Part shown: positions 45,301 through 56,903 of the stretch, one piece after another
How the letters are laid out: every line of letters begins with the position of its first letter
Position numbering within the stretch: position 1 is the first letter of the stretch
Origin: Neoscytalidium dimidiatum
Taxonomy: Eukaryota; Ascomycota; Dothideomycetes; Botryosphaeriales; Botryosphaeriaceae
Assembly (NCBI GenBank): GCA_037367355.1
Contig: CM074703.1
Span: 1,984,001-2,048,000, forward strand
DNA: 64,000 nucleotides
Direction: 5' to 3'
The notes under the pieces: model-generated
The model's database searches: none
Seen by the model: only the letters and a program-made list of their open reading frames with translations
Told to the model about the DNA's origin: nothing
Translations under genes and position numbers: made by a program

Positions 45301-47934
45301 ATGGACGCCGACGGCCACCCGGGCGCCGGCGTCGCTCTTCGTGGTGCGCCAGATGAGTATATTGGCGAGAAACACGTACCGAAGGCCAGCAGATGGACCC
45401 CGGTCATGCAGGTGGAGATGACAAGGGATGTCATCGACGAGATGCTCGCAAGCATTCGCGAGGGTCGTGCTCCTTCTATTCAGTTTGGCCAAAATCCAGT
45501 GCGTTAACAAAGCTCACTCCCGCAACACCACTCCGTACGTCACTGACTGTGATCCTAGATTCTGAAGGTGGGTGAGTCCACCCGGATGATCGAAGCATCC
45601 AAGGAGCAGTTCCGCAACGAATTATACACGACCGATATCAAGAACGCACGCCATGACAACGGATCGGGGCTCAGCTTCTCCGGCCTGGTCGATTACCGGC
45701 TGGCCATGCAGAATGCCAGCGCCATCAGTGAAGTCACAGGCAAAGCCGACGCCGCTCTTCAGAGCCTCAAGGACAATATAGCAGCCCTCCGCAGAGAGAA
45801 GGAGGCAAAGTCCGTCACCCAGATCCTCAATACAGAAGCCGTCGCCATGCTGACGAAGAAATCGAAAAGAGTTACTTTTCGGACTGATACAGTGGACCGT
45901 GTTCAAGACAGTAAGAAGCGGATTGCGGCAGGTAAGACAAACCGTGGACCTGTCTTGAGCAGTAAGCTCGCCGCCCACAACTCCTCGAGCGCACCAAGTC
46001 CTGCCTTGTCTGCAACTTCGCCGAAGCCGACCGCTCCGACCGCAGCAGCATATTCAAGAAACTTCAGCGATATTCAAGAAGCCATTCGCGTGCCACTATT
46101 GCATCTACTCGCCGTGAAGCCTGCGAAACTTCAACGAATCATCCGCCAGATTCATGCCCCGGCACCTGATGTGAAGGTCGTTCTCGAGAAGATCGGAAAG
46201 GAGCAGGGAGGAGAATGGAAGTTGTCAGATAAGATGTTCAAAGAGTTGGATGTCTTCGACTTTCCGTATCGGTCGAAGGAGGAGCGTCAGCAGGTTATCG
46301 ACAATGCCATCCGAGCGTTGGATCGCCAGAGACTTGACCCTACCGACAAGATCTGGCAGAAGTTTCTTCCAGAGGAGGAACGTGGTAAGGGTAAAACCCT
46401 CTCGAAGTTGAGTTTGGGAGCACCGGCTGCCGCCCAGAAGCCCGCAACACCCAACACTATGAAGCCGACTCAACGGCTCAAGTCATTAACCAAGAAGGTC
46501 GAGCCGAAGAAGAAGGAGCCTAGGAAGAAGAAGACGGAGGAGGAGTCTACCGGCCTCGCCGGCCGCACCAAAGTAGTGAGCCCAAAAGAGCTGAATGATA
46601 GAAAGATACTGACGAAGACCAAGCCACCGAAGGGTTCTGTTGGTGAAGAGAAGGATGTCACAATGGAGAAGAAGAAGCCGACAAAGGCCACGAGCGACGA
46701 AGACAGAGAGCGCCCGACCGCGTCGAAGGCAATAAAACGCCCGATTACCGAGAATAAAGAGGATGGTCAAGGTCCGGCGAAGAAGCTGAAGAGGGCTGCT
46801 CAAGACGAGAAGGAGCCCGCCACTCAAGGCGCAAAGAAGAAGCTGCCCCCCAAGGCATCGATTGACGCCAGCAAGGATGTATCCATCAACAGTCAGCAGA
46901 AGGTAGCCAGGTTGACGAAGGATGGAATGGCCAGGGCGGGCGGCACAGCTGCTCCGACCAAGTCCAACAAAGAAGGCGCGCAACAGGAACCGAAGGGAAC
47001 TGCTAAGCTCACGAAGAAGCCACAACAGGCCGCCAATGGTATTGTCAGCGCCAATGGACTGAACTCGGCAACTTCGAAGAAGGTCATAAACAAGGCGAAC
47101 GATCAAACCAAGGCGCATGAACGGAGCAAGATTAACGACCAGAAGGCCTCAGAGCCTAACGGAAAGACGGTACAGCCTAAAATCAATGGCCTGCCGTTCA
47201 CTTCCACCAAGAAGGTCTCGAGTGTCAAAGCAAAGAACGCTTCGTCCGCAGCAGCATCGCCCCTGGCCACGTCCGAGACTGAAAAGTCGCGCCCGATTCA
47301 CAAGGCATCTCCAGCCGGAGCCAGCACCCCGGGCATCGCTGATCGTATCCCGAAGAGAAAGGCCGTTGATTTAGATCATGAAATTCATAAGCACGACGTT
47401 CCAACTAAGCAACGCAAGACTACTCACAGCACTCCACTCGCCAACGTTTCTACAACCACCAACACCCCTTCTAGCGCTGAGAAGGTGCCACTCAAGCGCA
47501 GGGCTGATGACCTGGATTCCGACAAGAAGCAGCCCCCCGCCAAGAAGCTAGTTGTGCCGCACAAGGCTTCTAAGCCGATGCAGACCCCAACGCCCAATTA
47601 TTCAGGAACTTCGTCGATTTCCCCAGCCTCTTCTCAATCTCAGAACCCCAATACTGGTCACGCTCGTCAGCATGACTCCCCACAAAGTCTTCATGATGTC
47701 AGCTCCGTGTCGCCCGAGCAAGACTCCCGGCCCCTCAACGTCCGCCGTGCACTTGAACTGAGCACCCAGTTCAAGCGCTGCTACGCCAAATATCACGCCC
47801 TCTATACCTCCATCGCGAACCGCCATGGACAGCCCCCAACCGCTGAGGAGCGCGAGGATATCCGTCGTCAGGAGGCTGTTCTTGCTGGTATGAAGAGACA
47901 GATCAAGTGGCTGACCGCGCATCCTGAAGGCTAG
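45301..47934 (+). CDS. RNA polymerase II elongation factor ELL
   Basis: Two exons are predicted: 45301-45498 and 45559-47934, with a 60-nt intron; the product is 857 residues. The N-terminal ELL domain (about residues 20-330) includes SRWTPVMQVEMTRDVIDEML, SIREGRAPSIQFGQNPILKV across the intron, a winged-helix-like part FSDIQEAIRVPLLHLLAVKP and VFDFPYRSKEERQQVIDNAI. The centre (about 350-760) is highly charged and disordered, rich in KKK, PKK and KRP clusters that may be nuclear localisation signals. The C-terminal 60 residues (RALELSTQFKRCYAKYHALY, then REDIRRQEAVLAGMKRQIKW) fit the occludin/ELL homology coiled coil. ELL stimulates Pol II elongation. Fungal homologues such as fission-yeast Ell1 work with a small partner, Eaf1, which is not in this window. 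The ATG at 45301 follows a C/T-rich leader. Confidence 0.85.
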
Positions 47935-49458
47935 ATGACCGGGAGGGCTGGACGATCGGAAAGCTGGTTAAGCAGAGGGGGATATATTGGCTGAGGGCCG
48001 CGTGGCTGGAAGGCCGCATGGCTGGGATGCTGGATGACTGGGAAATCTTGATTTCACGCTGAGACGATTGATCAACCAGGCTTTGCATTGCGAGATACCT
48101 GCAAAGTTATGCCTTTCTCTTTCTTTTTTTTCTTTTTCTTTCTGCATTTGAGAAGACACTCCAAAGTAGGGGTTCATCAGCCAGCATTGCATGGATGGGA
48201 GCGTTACGGACAGCATCAGGCGGTGTTCATCATGAGACCTACTTGCATGGAGGTCAGGAAAAAAAAAATAGGGACAGTTCAGTACGAAGCCTTTAATAGA
48301 CAGGAGAGCTACGCTGTAGTTCTATCCTCTACAATGACAAATTATGAAATTCCATCTGTGTCGTTTAGTCAAAAACAAGGACCGGACGTTCTTTTGTAGG
48401 CCCAGCTTTGCCTATTCTGCGATGATTGGAATCGGAAAATGCCAACACGAGGGTAGTTCGAAAATGATTAACAGCCTCAAGGGTGTTAATCCGCCCTAGA
48501 CTGTAAGCAGTCGAAGCAATCATTCGCACATGTAGTGATTCATCGGAACCAATAGTCTTTACGTATTTCGACGACTGCTTCGACTTGACATTTGCACCTA
48601 CGCTTGCTGTTGCAACACCTTCGAGATTGCCCTTGTATGGACCGGTAGGCTTCGCGTTTTCAAGAACCCTGTTGTCCTTGCAAGGATCTCCCGGACTCCT
48701 CGGAGCTTTTGTGCGGAAGCTTCGTCATCCGGGATTGCGGTCATGATGGCACAGAAATTAAGGAATATGCTCGCGTATGGCCTGTCGCGAAACTTGTCGC
48801 ATGTGGAAAATTATGGAGACATTGCATATTGGAAGGGTGCTTATCACTTTGGATGCTATCTGTGCCAATTCCATATTACCCCTCTTTACGATGAAAAAGG
48901 GCCCGTAGCGATCTACTTGGTAGGCCAGTTTGAGGCTGATATGCATCATTCTGAGTGCCTCCAATATCAGTGCACACGTGAGACTTCGAGGCGTTGATGT
49001 TGATTGTGTTCCTGAGTTATGTAGCAAAAGCGCAGACGCTTCTTCTCTGCCGGCCTCCTTTGAGCATTGCCAGGAGGAACGATTGAGCCCTCCTTGTGAC
49101 AAGCAAAATCGCAATCGGGCGCAAGATTGAGATGACAACTGGCCGCAATGCCTTCAGCAGGTATAATTATGATATCAGCGAACAACGGGCTTTGCAGGAG
49201 TGAGACCATGACACGCCTTGCAGGCCGCTTGGGACAGAGATGCATATGTATGTATCCGGGTTCGGACAATATGAGACTTGGAAAGCAGCCGTACGCATGG
49301 CTCGAATATGAAATGAGACAATTGAGAAGAACGCCATGGAATTGAAGCCAGCTCTTGTGTTGCGTCTGCCAGAAATTTGCACGTATTAGAGGCGGAACGG
49401 GATCTGCCAGGAGCGAGCTGGATGTTTGGTTCGAGCGACGGCTGGAGCAAGCATGCTG
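47935..49458. other. Intergenic region between ELL and the bHLH gene (convergent)
   Basis: It holds the 3' flanks of both genes. A possible PAS-domain remnant at 48650-48997 is listed separately. Otherwise nothing is recognised. Confidence 0.5.
48650..48997 (+). pseudogene. Possible PAS/LOV-domain remnant
   Basis: A plus-strand frame reads HITPLYDEKGPVAIYLVGQF (about 48869-48928). This resembles the end of fungal PAS/LOV domains, where a core strand is followed by TPLYDEKGxVxYxLGGQ. Just upstream, in another frame, LQGSPGLLGAFVRKLRHP resembles the FLQGP...RLR segment of the same domain. The expected order is kept, but the frames differ, stops intervene and there is no start. If real it is a short, decayed fragment of a sensor protein. 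The match is modest and could be coincidence. Confidence 0.3.
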
Positions 49459-49863
49459 TCAATCGACTTCACCGTTCTGATGTCTCCGCCTGCCGTTGGT
49501 AGCTTCGTCCAATGCAGCTGCATCCCTTGCAGTCTGCGAGTCGAGCGTCTCCTTGTAGTTCTCAGGCAGGCCCGGAATGCTTGCGGGGTCGATGCCCTTG
49601 GCGCGGGCGGCCTCGACTAGTCTTTGCTGCTCAGCGTATTGCTCCCTCATGTACTTTACGGTGGCGTCGAGGACGATGGCTTCGCTGCGGCCCTGGCCCT
49701 CCATGCCGGGCACGATGGAGGCCAGGCGGTCGAAGCCCTGGCGGATAGCCTGGCGGCGCTTCTGCTCGGAGGCGATGTGGTTGTTCTTCTTCTCCTCCTC
49801 GGTCAGGCGCGGCTTCTCGGGCTGGCCGGCGGTCTTCGCGGCGACGGGCGGCGACGTGGACAT
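49459..49863 (-). CDS. bHLH transcription factor, Ino4-like
   Basis: The ATG at 49863 gives 134 residues in one exon. The basic helix-loop-helix region covers about residues 19-75: TEEEKKNNHIASEQKRRQAI in the basic segment, with the H, E and R residues that contact the E-box, then GFDRLASIVPGMEG, the loop and RSEAIVLDATVKYMREQYAE. The C-terminal tail (GIDPASIPGLPENYKETLDS) is typical of the short filamentous-fungal Ino4-type proteins. In yeast Ino4 dimerises with Ino2 to activate phospholipid genes; in filamentous fungi the partner is unclear. The frame stays open to an ATG at 50004, adding 47 Arg/Pro-rich residues, but MSTSPPVAA starts a more family-like protein. The gene is divergent from the Ync13-like gene. 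Confidence 0.8.
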   Translation of the reverse strand: MSTSPPVAAKTAGQPEKPRLTEEEKKNNHIASEQKRRQAIRQGFDRLASIVPGMEGQGRSEAIVLDATVKYMREQYAEQQRLVEAARAKGIDPASIPGLPENYKETLDSQTARDAAALDEATNGRRRHQNGEVD

Positions 49864-50382
49864 TGGGGGCGTGTGCGGCGGGCGCGCGAGCTCGAGTGCG
49901 GTGGTGCGGCGGGGACTGGGGCGGAGGAGCCGCGGTTTTAGGGGATGCTCAATGCTCAGATCGCGCGGCGGGCCTTCCCCGCGAAGAGGCGCTGAGGCGC
50001 CCATTCAGCCCTGTAGCTCTAGTGCAAGGAAGCGCCTGAGGCAGTGGATACGGGCGCTCCATCCCTGTGCGTCCTCGGAAGCCAGGCGCAATTTGAAACA
50101 TTACCGTCACCTGCGACAGCTTGCCGCCCTTCCTCTCACCACCCTCCGACTGCCCGCTCAGAGTGGCCTCTTTCCGCGCAGCCCACGACTCCGCGCCTTT
50201 GGCCTGCCGCCCGCGTCCCGCACAGCACTCTTTGTGCTTGCCGCCGCCTCACCGCCCAGCGCCGACGACGTTGGCTGCGCGTCTGCCCTCCGTGCCCAAC
50301 CACCGCAGCCCCTCTCGAATGACATGCGTCGTGGAGCCCGCGCCTGCTCCAAGCCCGTGAAACAGCACGCCCGCCCCCAGCA
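49864..50382. promoter_or_regulatory. Bidirectional promoter, bHLH gene and Ync13-like gene
   Basis: A 519-bp intergenic stretch lies between two divergent start codons. It is GC-rich, with C-rich tracts near both starts and no obvious TATA box. Both 5' leaders must lie here. Confidence 0.6.
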
Positions 50383-53300
50383 ATGTCGACTTCCTCGCAC
50401 CACAGCCGCTCAATGAGCAACAATCGCTGGCGCGTCAACAGCCTGCAGCAGGAAGACCGTGCGAACCGCCGGAGCTCGTCCTACTCCCGCAAACGCGTCG
50501 TCAGCCCGCAGGATGCCTACTCCTATGCCCTCCGTGTGGCATTTCTCTCATACCTGCTCCAGCCGCGCGCCCGCCGCCTGCAGCACGTTCCCGCGCCCAA
50601 GCAGCTGCACCGCTCGTCCACTTCCGTCACCGACCTGGTCAAAGACTTCTCCCTGATAAGGGACAGCAAGAGCACAAAGTTTCCCCATGGCTTCATGAAG
50701 GAGCTTGACAAACGCCTGACCGGCGTGCTGGTGGGCAAGGAGAAGATGCCAGAGTACAATGACCCGCAGGTCAAGTCGACCTTTGCCGGCTTCCTGAACG
50801 AGTTCAAGGACCCCAAGTTCAGAAAGACCATGGAGGAGAACCGCCGCGTTGAAGACTTGCTGCTGATCTTCTTCTCTAACGCCACCAAGATAATGCAGAG
50901 GGGGAAGGCGCCTGATGACGACAGCTGGCGGCTCATGGTGGACCGCCACGTCGCCCTGTTTATCCGTCTTATCAGCTCCACTCTACGCAACCATGACTGG
51001 ACCCGCGACCGGCCGGAGCTTATGTCCAGGCTAGCGACAATGGAGAAGAAGCTTCTGATGCACGACCAAGACTTGGCTGCTGCCTCACAGCGCAATGGCG
51101 GGGCGGGTGGTTCGACCGTCGAGGTCGAGGTGCCTCGGAGTTACGAAGTCAAGGACATGCCCCTGGTCTTGGTCGTATCGCGGATATTCAACGTCCCGTA
51201 TGACACTGTTCAGCAGGATATCAATGCGAAGAAGGATGTGTGGACTGAGAAGGCCGCGTTGCAGGATCTCAAGGCTTACCAGGCTAATTTGAGCTTGAAC
51301 ACGCGGCAAACGCTGAGCCCGGATGACTTCGATACGGAGGATGCATATGATTTGTGGAAGAAGGGTGAAAATCAAGACTTGTCTCAGATGATGTTGGCAA
51401 TCATCCAGTCGAGCCCCGAACTCGCGAAGAGCACAGCCGGCGCATTACCTCAGTTCAAGCCAGATCGCGGATCAACTTCGGCAGACTCTGGATACTCAGA
51501 GATGTCTAGAAAGATGTCGGAGGCATCGGAGAGTTCTTACGTCATCGATCAGCCCGTTGATATGTCTGCTTTGAACCTGAACGATGTTCCCAGCCCTACC
51601 GAAGATGGCATCACTCCCTACACGTTCATCCCTCCGGATCCAAGAGCATTCTATCGTGCGGTTGTCAAGTCAGCCTTCACATATGATTTGCAGGATGGCA
51701 ATCTAGATCCCACCAGCCCAACTGAGGACACGCAGGCCATGAAGTTGTTATCGAAAGATTCTACTGAGCTTCTCAGTGAGATTGGCTTGCGCTGGCGAAT
51801 TCCCCAATTCTCCAGGCTTGTACTATTCCTTGACGTCGTCAGAGAGAAGTACCAAGGACAAGAGATTGGCCTGCAAACGCTTGACGACGCATTCACCTTT
51901 GTGAAACAACCTCCGATTGAGAACAACAAAAAGGGCAATAGATCAAGCGTCATGATGCTCCAGACTACTATGTTTGATCATACCAAGTGGACGATTCATG
52001 ATTTTGTTCTTAAGCAGCAGATTCTAGCATCTTTGCATGATGACCTGCTCCGGGAGCTTTATCAGCTCATGTTGTTCTGCTTCGATCCCAAGCCCCCTTC
52101 CCTTGGTCCAGTAATGTTCGTCCTTAACAACCACATCTACGATGACCCTCTATTTACCGGCACTCCCGAAGACCTTGACGAGTATTCGGCGAGATTGGCG
52201 GATGCTCTGGCCAAACGGGCAGCCGAGGTATACAGCGAATTGTTGGCAAAGCACATTCCAGACACCAAGGATGAGTGGGAATTCTTCCATGTTATCGAGC
52301 TTGGCAAGGGAGTCATCAAACTGTGCGAAAAGATCCAGAAGCGCTACCGCAAGAACCCTGAGATCATGGGGTATGTATCTGTCAGCATTTGTATGGGGTC
52401 GTTGCTAATTCATCTCTCAGTGTGAATCCTCTCAATGTGCTTGTTCAGGAGATACTCCCCTCTTATGCTGCAGATGCTAGGGACTTGGTTGCCAAGATCA
52501 TGGAGTTTGCCCAACAAAAGGGTGAGGACCTTCCGATTCAAGATGGGTTTGACCTGTACAAAGAGCTCGTTGAGATCCGTCGCATCCACGCTGATGCCTT
52601 GCCTGGGTAAGCCGTATGTCCTGCCGGATACTGTCGCAGGCTAATTTTAGTTCAGCCAGCCGTTCGCGTTCCACATTGAGGAGCTGCTCCAAGACTTTGT
52701 CTGGCGCTGGATCGACACGACTAACCAAAATCTTGTCCAATGGGTCGAGAATGCTGTCAAGCAGGATGACTTTCAAGTTCGAGTTGGCCATCCAGGGCAA
52801 GTTCCCACAGACGACGAACGTCACAGTGTATCCGTCGTTGATATCTTCCGTTCGTTCAACCAGTCCATTGAGCAGATTGTGAATCTCAACTGGGACGATG
52901 ACCTCCAGTATGCCAAATTCATGACGGCCGTATCAAAATCCATTGGAGATGCCCTGGCGCGCTATTGTGAAATGGTCGAAGGCATGTTTAGCAAGGAGAT
53001 GGAACGTTTGACTCCAGAGCAAGAGGCGGCGGCGCGCCAGACTCGCCAAGAAAAATGGCTTCAGATCGCAAAGGACACTTGGAACAACAAGGACAAGATT
53101 GAGCCGTATCAGTTCTTGCCAGAGGTACTTAAATCTCCTAGACGACCTGACAACACTCTCTGGCCCGACGAGGCCAATGTCCAGCTATTACTGACTCTGC
53201 CCAACAAACAGTCTCTCGTCAAATTGAACAACATCGAATACGCTACGCAACAACTCGACAAGCTCGAACGCGAAATCAACGTTGACGCATGCGCCGAAGT

Positions 53301-54789
53301 CATCCAGAAGAACACACCTCCGTCTAATCAACGCCAGAAGATGAACAAGTACGTATTCACCATCAAGATCATTGAGGCCGAAGATATCAAGGCTTGCGAC
53401 ATGAACGGCCTCAGCGACCCGTACGTAGTCCTGGGTGATGAGTATCAGAAGCGGCTGGCAAAGACCCGTGTGGTTTATGGTAGTCTGAACCCTCGCTGGG
53501 AAGAGACGGTCGATATTACCACTTCAGGACCCCTTAACATCATCGCGACCATCTGGGATTGGGACACCCTTGGTGACCATGACTGTGTTGGAAGAACCTC
53601 CCTTAAGCTTGATCCTTCCCATTTCCGTGATTTTATGCCAAGAGAGTATTGGCTTGATCTAGATACGCAGGGTCGTCTCCTGCTCAGGGTGAGTATGGAA
53701 GGCGAGAAAGATGACATTCAATTCTACTTCGGCAAGGCTTTCAGAACTCTGAAGAGGACGGAGCGCGACATGACGCGCAAGATCACGGATAAGGTAAACT
53801 CTTTGGAGCTATTCAAAACAAGCCCGTGCTAACGGATCACAGCTGTCCTCATACATCCATTACTGTTTGTCACGCCGTGCTTTGAAGGCGCTCCTTTCAC
53901 GTGGAGTGACCGTGTCCTCGGTTGCGTCGTACTTTCGAGCAAGACCTCAGTCTGTTCAGCAAGGCCCATCGCAGGCAGACGTCATGAATGCGCTTCAGCC
54001 ACTTTTCGACTATTTCAACGATAACTTCGCGCTGATGAAGGAGACGCTAACAGATAGTGCTATGGTCATGGTCATGTCACGACTATGGAAAGAAGTGCTT
54101 GCTACTCTTGAGAGTCTCTTAGTGCCGCCTTTGAGCGACAAGCCCAGTCAGCAGAGGCCTCTTACACAACAGGAGTTAGACATTGTATTCAAGTGGCTTC
54201 AGGTATGTATTACGGTCTCGGCTCTGACTCTGTCGCTTTACTAATGGCATGCTAGCTCCTCTTTGACTTCTTCCATGCTGTTGATGAGGAAACAGGCATT
54301 GCCTCTGGTGTTCCCCTTGATATCCTCAAGTCTCCCAAGTACCATGACCTCCAGAACCTCAACTTCTTCTACTTCGAATCCACAGAAAATTTGATTCGCA
54401 CCTCAGAGGCTATGGCTGCGGCATCTCTGCAGCGACAGCAAGAGAAGGCCGCGCGTGCCAACCGTCTTTCAGCACCCGCCAACCTCAACGGGCCTCCTGC
54501 CGGCCATAGCTTTGGTGGTGCTGCTGGCTTAGTTGGCATGCCTACTCGTAAGCACAAGACAGTTATGCTTAGCCGAAATCTGGGCACGATGAAGAGGGCA
54601 AAGGAAGAAAAGAGGAAGGAGGCTCAGGCAGAGCCTAGTGACGACATCATTCTCAGGATCCTCCGTATGAGACCTGAGGCCGAGAGATACCTACGCGACC
54701 GATCTAGGCAGAAGGAAAGACTGGCTGCAGCCGCGGCAGCGGAGATGATCGTCAAGCAGAGTTTGATCGCTAGCAACTCGAGGAGATAG
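50383..54789 (+). CDS. ync13: Munc13/Ync13-like protein with MUN and C2 domains
   Basis: Five exons are predicted: 50383-52370, 52421-52606, 52656-53793, 53843-54202 and 54256-54789. Introns are only 49-53 nt and the product is 1,401 residues. The N-terminal half is the long helical DUF810/MUN-type region found in fission-yeast Ync13 and plant/fungal Munc13 relatives (FMKELDKRLTGVLVGKEKMP, LALRWRIPQF-like segment LRWRIPQFSRLVLFLDVV, DDLLRELYQLMLFCFDPKPP). The MUN core continues with PFAFHIEELLQDFVWRWIDT and FRSFNQSIEQIVNLNWDDDL. A C2 domain lies at about 955-1075: YVFTIKIIEAEDIKACDMNG, then LSDPYVVLGDE, NPRWEETVDI and IWDWDTLGDHDCVGR, with the aspartates for calcium binding largely kept. A second MUN part follows. 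Such proteins couple exocytosis and endocytosis at growth sites. Intron 2 ends at TTCAG, five bases past a nearer TTTTAG that would shift the frame. Confidence 0.9.
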
Positions 54790-56903
54790 GCTTTAAGATC
54801 GCTTCAAAGGCAGGAAACTCGGCACGATGGTTTGGGAGGATTTCCGGGCGGAGGAAGATTGAAACAAGCAAGTTGCTCAAACTTGCACACACATGAGCGA
54901 TCAACGAATACAGCGCACACACACACACAGCAGGCGCACGCATTCAAACACACATATACCCGGTCAGGCAATGAAGGACGTTTCGAAGAGTTGTTGTTCT
55001 GCCACCCCTTTTTCACCATCCACCAACTTCTTGTCTGCGTTTTGGTTTCGTGAGAAATTTTTCCATTACAGCGAAGGAGTCCTGGTTGTGTAACGGCAAA
55101 GCTTCCCTCTTCATCATCAAGTTGAAGAAGACGTATTTCAAGAGATTAGCATACTCGTCTCTTGCTCTTGCTTCTCCCTTCCTTGCCAAGGTTCACGAAC
55201 GGTTCTACTTCTTCTCCTTCCCCCTTTTCTAATCATTCGGGATGGTACGGCGGACGAAGGGATGGGCAATATGTAAGGCATGAAGGATGGATGGACATGG
55301 TGGGCTCGGAAAGCAGGCTCAATTTTGTTTTCTGGAATTCTTTTTTCGTTCTCCGTTTCCCTTGTAATGAGATAGTTATGCTTTATCTGGGAGCCTCGCA
55401 CCCCTTTCTTTCCTGTAATCAATTTAGGAAGATAGCATGTTTGCCCGTCTGGTTCGAGAAATGTGATTTGTTGGATCAAGAGATATGCTGGATCTTTTTG
55501 CAGTCGTTGGACTTAAGAGCATGTGCAACGATAAATAGAAGGTAATTCACTCTTCGGCTCTCGCAGTAACTATTCAATGAAACAACGGCATCCTTTTGCT
55601 GGATAGTAATGGTGAATCCCTTTCAGGCCCCGTCTTCTTGTCCCTTCTGTCATGGAAATATTCAAAAATGATCTATGAGAGCGACAATCTACACGACCGG
55701 TTTCGTGCTCCGTCATGCCTTCCGGGCCTCCTTGCGGTTTCCGGCTCTTGAATTCAATATTTTCAGGTCCAGAGACATCTAGGTTGACACGTCCCGCCCT
55801 TGTATGCTAGTTCGGACTCGCAGTCTCCTGTTGAGTAATGATACGCCTACGCTGATATCTCAGCGTCCTGGACTCACTCACTTCGAACCGACGCACAAAA
55901 ACAAAAACACCCAAGTCTAACCGTGTTCGAACCACGCTCCCAGCTACTACATGTAGGCTGCCCACCTCGTCCCTTTGGGGGGGCGAATGAAGCAAAAGAG
56001 AGTGAGAAATGAAAATGGCAAAAACTGTAGACGTCCGTCCTGCCCCGTCCATAGGGGAGCGACTTCCTACAGAAACCGGACTGAACCGGTTTTTTATTTT
56101 AGCTCCGCATTTTCTTTTTTTTTTGTTATGCGCACATGTAGTTTGTTAGCCTGCTCTTTTTAGAAAAATCTCTATCTATGTGACTTACCCGCTGCACCAC
56201 GCGGCCGCCTCCTGCGTAGCCCCTCCACTGGGAGGGGCTACGGGGAATCTGTTCGCTAGACCGGTTGATATACCCCATCTAGAATACGGCAATTTCATCT
56301 CCAGGGCAGCACCGTAGCGCGGGAAGATCTGCTCACCCGTCGCTCGAGCTCCCTGTAATTATCCTGTGGATCTGCGCAGAGTTTCCGGCTGCGCTACAAC
56401 GGCTCACCTCGTTGTTTCCCGCGTGCAACCATGCATGCTCACCACGACCCGACGGCGAGGGGGAGACTGACTTCCACGCGAGAAGTACGGACAGCGACGT
56501 CAGACCTCTCGGCGTTCACCGCACAGAGACGATGCTGTGGCAGCTGGGTCTACGCTTCGAATCACTTCGCTGGATTAGTCCCTGGTGTTTGAAGATCACG
56601 TAAAGCTATGATAATGGCTGCTGGTATCTACGAACCTAACAACGACACTAGATTGATCACTATATCCTTAACACCAGACAGTTCTGCCAGAAGGCTCCGG
56701 CGGCTCGTCAAAGTAGCACAGTATCCCTTTCGCTGACGCCGATAACCATGCTTTAGATGCAGCGCTTCACAAAAGTTCCCTGCGCACACACTTCATTATT
56801 ATTCCCCCCAGGTCCGCAACATCCACCGAACCCCGCACGATCACCCAAGGGTCGGTCGTAGGACACCAACAGCACCCCTTCCTTTCTCTCTCCCCACACC
56901 CTC
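54790..56903. other. 2.1-kb intergenic region
   Basis: The left end is the 3' flank of the Ync13-like gene with a short CA run (about 54915-54930). A perfect hairpin at 56216-56241 is listed separately. I found no gene. A tRNA-like A-box and a weak B-box-like sequence near 56080-56200 on the minus strand did not fold into a tRNA. Confidence 0.45.
56216..56241. repeat. Perfect inverted repeat (hairpin), 11-bp arms
   Basis: GTAGCCCCTCC and GGAGGGGCTAC are exact inverse complements around an ACTG loop. The stem is GC-rich and would form a stable hairpin in RNA or DNA. It lies in non-coding sequence about 660 bp from the nearest gene end. Confidence 0.9.

Noticed and set aside
49864..50004. N-terminal extension of the bHLH protein from an upstream ATG
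   Set aside because: The extra residues are Arg/Pro-rich and unlike the family; the downstream ATG gives the expected start.
55921..55980. Possible tRNA B-box GGTTCGAAC on the minus strand
   Set aside because: No matching A-box or acceptor stem could be found at the right spacing.
56040..56210. Possible tRNA on the minus strand
   Set aside because: An A-box-like TGGTGCAGCGGGTAAG and a sequence near GGTTCAGTCC exist, but the second lies downstream at too large a distance and no cloverleaf can be drawn.
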